DNA from: Phycisphaerae bacterium
Lineage (GTDB): Bacteria; Planctomycetota; Phycisphaerae; Phycisphaerales; SM1A02
DNA: 10,402 nucleotides
NCBI GenBank assembly: GCA_018665385.1
Contig: JABJDN010000090.1
Span: 1 to 10,402 of the forward strand
Direction of reading: 5' to 3'
In this document: in pieces, positions 6,449 to 10,402 of the stretch
Numbering within the stretch: the stretch's first letter is position 1
Layout: each line of letters starts with the position of its first letter
Notes under the pieces: generated by a model
The model's database searches: none
What the model was told of the DNA's origin: nothing
The model's input: only the letters and a program-made list of their open reading frames with translations
Program-made: the position numbers and the translations under genes

Positions 6449-7768
6449 ATGCATGTCAGTCGACGGAATTTTGTAAAAGCAAGCGCAGCAATTCCATTTT
6501 TACCTTCGCTCAGTTATTCTCGAATACTGGGATCAAATGAACGATTGAATGTTGCGTTTATTGGAACAGGTGGGATGGGTACTGCGCATGCAAGTAATCT
6601 TGCGAATCGCATTAGCGAAGAAAATGTCGCAATCACGCAGGTTTGCGATGTGTACAATCGACGACTCATGAACGCCGCCAAAATTACTGGCGCAGCAATG
6701 ACTATGGAATACAAAGACATTCTCGACAACGACGATGTTGATGCAATTGTCATTTCTACCCCTGACCATTGGCATACAAAGATTGCCATTGAAGCGATGG
6801 AATCGGGCAAAGATGTCTATTGCGAAAAACCATTGTCCCACACAATTGAGCAAGCGATTGAGTGTCGCGATGCAGTACATCGAACAGGTCGCACGTTGCA
6901 AGTTGGCCCACAGTGGACAAGCAATGGCAGATACTGGGCGGCTGGTGATGCCATCAAAGCAGATAGAATAGGAAAAGTTTCCTGGTCCCAAGCTTCCTAC
7001 TGCCGTAACAGCAGAGGCGGGCAATTCAATTGGACTATAGATGAAGACGCAGGGCCGGATCAAACAAAAGACCAAGAAGGTTATGTATGGTGGGATAGGT
7101 GGCTTGGTCATGAATGGGACCTTGCACCAAAGATAGCTTGGAACGCAGACCACTTCTTTAGATTTAGAAAGTATTACGCATACAACGGCGGGCTTGCAAC
7201 AGATCTGTTGTACCACAAATTAGCACCGTTTCTACGAGCAATTGAGGGTCCAGATGGTGCGTATCCTAAACGGGTAGTGGCTTCTGGTGGAACGTATTTA
7301 GAAAAAGATGAACGTGATATTCCCGATACTTTTTTAATGGTCGCAGATTATCCAGCTGAGCACTCTATTGTTCTTGCAAGCGTAATGACAAATGACGAAG
7401 GTCTTCCAACTATTATTCGCGGACAGCATGGAACTATGTTTGTAGACGATGGGCCAAAACTTGTTGGACAAGGAACATGGGAAGAAGAGTTCAAAGCGAA
7501 GAACGAAGGCAAGATGGAAGTCATTTTAGAACAACCAGATCGTCGAGATCATATGGGCAACTTTTTTGATGCTATTCGTAATGGTGATGAACTTGCATGC
7601 AATGTCGATTTAGGATGCGCAACTATGATTGGTATTAAAATGGCTGTTGAAGCACTTCGCCAAGACAAAGTCATGCATTGGGATACTGAAAATGAATGCG
7701 TTGTGGCGTCAAATGAATCACCATCGAAAATTCTTGCCGGCATTCCATTGCCATCATTTGTGAGTTGA
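6449..7768 (+). CDS. Tat-exported Gfo/Idh/MocA-family oxidoreductase
   Basis: A 439-residue NAD(P)-dependent oxidoreductase of the Gfo/Idh/MocA family, which typically acts on sugars, sugar acids or inositols. The N-terminus carries a twin-arginine signal (VSRRNFVKASAAIPFLP), so the folded protein with its cofactor is expected to be exported. The Rossmann motif VAFIGTGGMG lies at residues 35-44. The family block TPDHWH is at 104-109, CEKPL with the conserved Lys127 at 125-129, and AYNGGLATDLLYHKL with the likely catalytic-position His256 in the second domain. Length and layout match the planctomycete exported subgroup, some members of which are related to GH109. The substrate cannot be read. 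It is first in a cluster: the sulfatase starts after a single base, so co-translation is likely. The two functions together suggest processing of a sulfated sugar. Confidence 0.92.
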   Translation: MHVSRRNFVKASAAIPFLPSLSYSRILGSNERLNVAFIGTGGMGTAHASNLANRISEENVAITQVCDVYNRRLMNAAKITGAAMTMEYKDILDNDDVDAIVISTPDHWHTKIAIEAMESGKDVYCEKPLSHTIEQAIECRDAVHRTGRTLQVGPQWTSNGRYWAAGDAIKADRIGKVSWSQASYCRNSRGGQFNWTIDEDAGPDQTKDQEGYVWWDRWLGHEWDLAPKIAWNADHFFRFRKYYAYNGGLATDLLYHKLAPFLRAIEGPDGAYPKRVVASGGTYLEKDERDIPDTFLMVADYPAEHSIVLASVMTNDEGLPTIIRGQHGTMFVDDGPKLVGQGTWEEEFKAKNEGKMEVILEQPDRRDHMGNFFDAIRNGDELACNVDLGCATMIGIKMAVEALRQDKVMHWDTENECVVASNESPSKILAGIPLPSFVS

Positions 7769-7769
7769 T

Positions 7770-9176
7770 ATGCAAAAATACATTGGTCTTTTAATTTTAG
7801 TGTTCGCAGTTGGATGCTCTGCTCAAAGGCGGACTAACCCAAATGTGGTCATCGTTTTTATTGATGACATGGGCTGGGCTGATGTCGGGTTTAATGGTGG
7901 AACACATGTTATAACTCCGCGTTTAGATCAAATGGCAAAAGAGGGGATGGTGCTTACAGACTTTTACGTAGCACAACCAGTTTGTTCTGCTTCGCGTTCC
8001 GCTTTGTTGACAGGTTGTTACCCAAACCGTATCGGAATTAGCGGCGCTCTTGGACCACATGCAAAGCACGGGCTTTCAGATAATGAAACAACAATCGCAG
8101 ATTTGTGTAAACAGAATGGGTACGCCACTGCAATTTTCGGTAAATGGCATATTGGTCATCTTGAACCGTTTCTTCCTACAAACCACGGCTTCGATACATT
8201 CGTAGGTATTCCGTATTCAAACGATATGTGGCCAATGCATCCAGAAGCTAAGAAGGGTACGTACCCACCGTTGCCATATTATAACGACACTGAAATTGTC
8301 TATTCGCAACCTGACCAAGCGCAGTTTACAAAAGATTTCACAAACTTAACTATCGACTTTATCAAGGAACATAAAGATGAACCATTCTTCGTGTACTTGC
8401 CCCATCCAATGGTACATGTTCCATTACATGTTTCTGATGAGTGGGATGGAGCTACTGGTATGGGAATGTATGCAGATGTCGTTGCAGAGATAGACGACGG
8501 TGTAGGTCGAATCATTGATACTGTGAACGAGTTAGGTATTGAAGACGACACGCTCATCATTTTTACTTCAGACAATGGACCATGGCTCAGTTACGGAGAC
8601 CATGCAGGGCAGACGGGTATATATAGAGAAGGCAAAGGCACAACGTTTGAGGGCGGCGTGCGAGTACCCTTTGTTGCATGGTGGCCTGGAATGATTCCTG
8701 CAGGAGCAACAAGCGACGAGCCAGTAATGACAATAGACATTCTTCCAACACTTGCAGAATGGATGGGGTCTTCGTCTCCTCTACATATAGATGGAAAAAG
8801 TGCAGTTTCTATATTCGAAGGCGAATCAAATGCAGTGTCACCGCAAGACGCATACTTCTTTTACTATCGCAATAACGATTTAGAAGCAATTCGTTATGGA
8901 AAGTGGAAGCTGCATTTTCCCCATAACTACCGAAGCATGGTTGATAATCCCGTTGGCAACGGTGGCCTTCCTGGCAAGTATGATTATTCAGTGAAAACAG
9001 GGTTGGAATTGTATAATTTGGAAACTGATCCAAGTGAAACAACAAATGTTATAGAAGCCTATCCAGATGTCTTGAAACAACTGCATGTTTTAGCAAACGA
9101 CATGCGTGCTGACTTGGGCGACGATATAGCCGGAGTGCCGCCTAGCCATAGTAGAGACTCTGGTAGTGTTCAGTAA
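7770..9176 (+). CDS. Sulfatase (arylsulfatase A-like, formylglycine type), probable lipoprotein
   Basis: A 468-residue sulfatase of the alkaline-phosphatase-like superfamily, hydrolysing sulfate esters. The N-terminus has a hydrophobic segment ending FAVGC, a slightly loose lipobox with Cys16, so membrane anchoring outside the cytoplasm is likely. Active-site features are in order: metal-binding Asp32-Asp33 in FIDDMGW; the formylglycine signature CSASRSALLTG with Cys72 and Arg76; GKWHIGH with Lys125 and His127; His216 in MVHVPLH; Asp268-Asn269 in TSDNGPW; and Lys289 in EGKGTTFEGG. All expected catalytic positions are present, with Ala in place of the usual Pro in CXPSR, a common variant. Cys72 needs oxidation by a formylglycine-generating enzyme or an anaerobic maturase, neither encoded here. 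The length is normal for family S1. The TTGATATG junction with the oxidoreductase implies coupling. Confidence 0.93.
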   Translation: MQKYIGLLILVFAVGCSAQRRTNPNVVIVFIDDMGWADVGFNGGTHVITPRLDQMAKEGMVLTDFYVAQPVCSASRSALLTGCYPNRIGISGALGPHAKHGLSDNETTIADLCKQNGYATAIFGKWHIGHLEPFLPTNHGFDTFVGIPYSNDMWPMHPEAKKGTYPPLPYYNDTEIVYSQPDQAQFTKDFTNLTIDFIKEHKDEPFFVYLPHPMVHVPLHVSDEWDGATGMGMYADVVAEIDDGVGRIIDTVNELGIEDDTLIIFTSDNGPWLSYGDHAGQTGIYREGKGTTFEGGVRVPFVAWWPGMIPAGATSDEPVMTIDILPTLAEWMGSSSPLHIDGKSAVSIFEGESNAVSPQDAYFFYYRNNDLEAIRYGKWKLHFPHNYRSMVDNPVGNGGLPGKYDYSVKTGLELYNLETDPSETTNVIEAYPDVLKQLHVLANDMRADLGDDIAGVPPSHSRDSGSVQ

Positions 9177-10402
9177 ATATTCGATTCTACTTTCGTTTTA
9201 TGTCGTTTTACCTGCTGTTTGTCAAATGGGCGATCACGAGGGTGAAGAACAGAATGATTTGCCGCCTCATGTGATGAATATGAAATCGCCAGTGCTCACT
9301 CCTTTGCAAGCGCTAGATGCATTCGTTGTGCAAGAAGGCTTTCATGTTGAACTTGTTGCATCTGAACCACTCATCGTTGACCCGGTATCCGCTATTTTTG
9401 ACCCAGATGGTTCTATTTGGGTTGTTGAAATGCAATCCTTTATGCCGGATGTCGATGGTAACAATGAACTGGAACCAATTAGCCGAATTGTTCGATTGAC
9501 TGATAGCGATAATGATGGTGTGATGGATACATCGACTGTATTTTTAGATGATTTAGTATTACCAAGAAGTATCGCATTAACGCACGATGGATTACTTGTT
9601 ATTGCACCACCAGATCTGCTGTATTGCAAAGATACTTCGGGCGATGGCATGTGCGATGAAGTGCAAAAGTTGGCGAATGGATTCGGCGGCCTAGATTCTG
9701 TAGAACATGCAGGCAATGGTCTTATTTATGGACTGGATAATATTTTTCATAATTCGCAACACCATTCCAGTTTTGCATTTGATGGGGAAGTGCTCACATC
9801 TATACCCGTTCCCTCGCATGGGCAGTGGGGAACAACCCAAGATGATTATGGTCGTCAATATTACACGCCTAATTCCTATCCTTTACTGATTGATGATTTG
9901 CCGAAGCAATATGCGAGGCAACGAGGGCAGGGTCGTTCTATTGACGGCTTGTATAGAGGAATAGTCGCGGACAAACGAGTGTGGCCAGTACACCCGACTC
10001 CTGGAATTAATCGTGGGTATGAAGAAGGTCGCTTAAACGATGAATTCAAGATGACAAAATTTGATGCTGCGTGTGGTCCTGCAATTTATAGAGACACGCT
10101 GTATGGAAATGGCTTTGAAGGCAATGCTTTTGTGTGCGAAACTGTTGGGAACTTAGTATCTCGGTTTAAAATTGAAGATGACGGTAGTGGGTCTATACGT
10201 GCTTTTCCCGCATACGAACAGTCTGAGTTTTTAGCGTCCACGGATGAACGATTTCGCCCAGTGCTTATGTTGAACGGTCCAGACGGCGCGATGTATGTTG
10301 TAGATATGTACCGAGGAATTGTGCAACATCGAATGTTTGTCACATCATTTTTAAGAAGGCAAATTAAAGCTCGCGGTTTAGAGAGCCCGCTAGGTCTTGG
10401 TC
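9166..10402 (+). CDS. PVC-type membrane-bound dehydrogenase-like protein, N-terminal part (3' end outside window)
   Basis: An intact frame runs to the right edge (412 residues seen). It resembles the planctomycete and verrucomicrobial putative membrane-bound dehydrogenase domain (TIGR02604), a quinoprotein-like propeller often followed by HEAT repeats and a cytochrome c domain, which would lie beyond the edge. Typical blocks are visible: GFHVELVASEPLIVDPVSA, WVVEMQSF, LTDSDNDGVMDTSTVFLDDL, LPRSIAL near residue 132, CKDTSGDGMCDEV, NGLIYGLDN, GQWGTTQDDYGR near 219, and LNGPDGAMYVVDMYRGIVQH. The start is inferred: GTG at 9166 gives a signal-like MFSKYSILLSFYVVLPAVCQ but overlaps the sulfatase by 11 bases and has only a weak ribosome site. 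ATG at 9226 would remove the signal. AVC is a non-standard lipobox. Periplasmic oxidation of a sugar or alcohol is inferred. Confidence 0.85.
   Translation, partial: MFSKYSILLSFYVVLPAVCQMGDHEGEEQNDLPPHVMNMKSPVLTPLQALDAFVVQEGFHVELVASEPLIVDPVSAIFDPDGSIWVVEMQSFMPDVDGNNELEPISRIVRLTDSDNDGVMDTSTVFLDDLVLPRSIALTHDGLLVIAPPDLLYCKDTSGDGMCDEVQKLANGFGGLDSVEHAGNGLIYGLDNIFHNSQHHSSFAFDGEVLTSIPVPSHGQWGTTQDDYGRQYYTPNSYPLLIDDLPKQYARQRGQGRSIDGLYRGIVADKRVWPVHPTPGINRGYEEGRLNDEFKMTKFDAACGPAIYRDTLYGNGFEGNAFVCETVGNLVSRFKIEDDGSGSIRAFPAYEQSEFLASTDERFRPVLMLNGPDGAMYVVDMYRGIVQHRMFVTSFLRRQIKARGLESPLGLG

Noticed and set aside
6533..7216. A 227-codon open frame on the minus strand
   Set aside because: It lies entirely opposite the well-supported oxidoreductase gene, has no recognisable domain and is rich in Cys and Arg as expected from an antisense frame.
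9342..9716. A 124-codon open frame on the minus strand near the right end
   Set aside because: It is a serine-rich antisense shadow of the PVC-type dehydrogenase-like coding sequence, whose own frame matches known family motifs.

Overview
The window reads as a chromosomal segment of a planctomycete, most likely of the class Phycisphaerae. Three things suggest this. A very large secreted protein ends in the two-repeat dockerin-like tail with GAWG motifs that is common in that class. Arylsulfatase, Tat-exported Gfo/Idh/MocA oxidoreductase and PVC-type quinoprotein-like dehydrogenase genes sit in one tight cluster. Base composition is moderately AT-rich by eye. No RNA genes, CRISPR arrays, insertion sequences or phage genes are visible.

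Left part (1-1054): the 3' quarter of a monomeric NADP-dependent isocitrate dehydrogenase gene runs off the left edge. It converges on a Nudix hydrolase gene, and the two stop codons overlap inside one TTAA, within a 9-bp inverted repeat. The Nudix gene is divergent from the next gene, with only about 26 bases between the two starts.

Middle part (1055-6357): two exported, calcium-binding-looking proteins. The first has five EF-hand-like loops followed by a ClpP/crotonase-fold domain that keeps a candidate Ser-His pair. The second is 1365 residues: signal peptide, cysteine-rich Lin-12/Notch-like and GACC-type modules, a seven-unit beta-propeller, a beta-rich middle domain, a second seven-unit propeller with Asp-rich FG-GAP loops, and a dockerin-like tail. 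The 143 bases between them hold a 40-codon reading frame with a CX3CX2C motif in a context strongly resembling the N-terminus of glycyl-radical-activase radical SAM enzymes. It may be a remnant or a micro-protein.

Right part (6449-10402): a compact three-gene cluster (1-base gap, then an 11-base overlap). It encodes a Tat-exported Gfo/Idh/MocA oxidoreductase, a probable lipoprotein sulfatase of the formylglycine type, and the start of a PVC-type membrane-bound dehydrogenase-like protein that runs off the right edge. Together these suggest periplasmic or surface processing of sulfated carbohydrates. The substrate cannot be read from the sequence.
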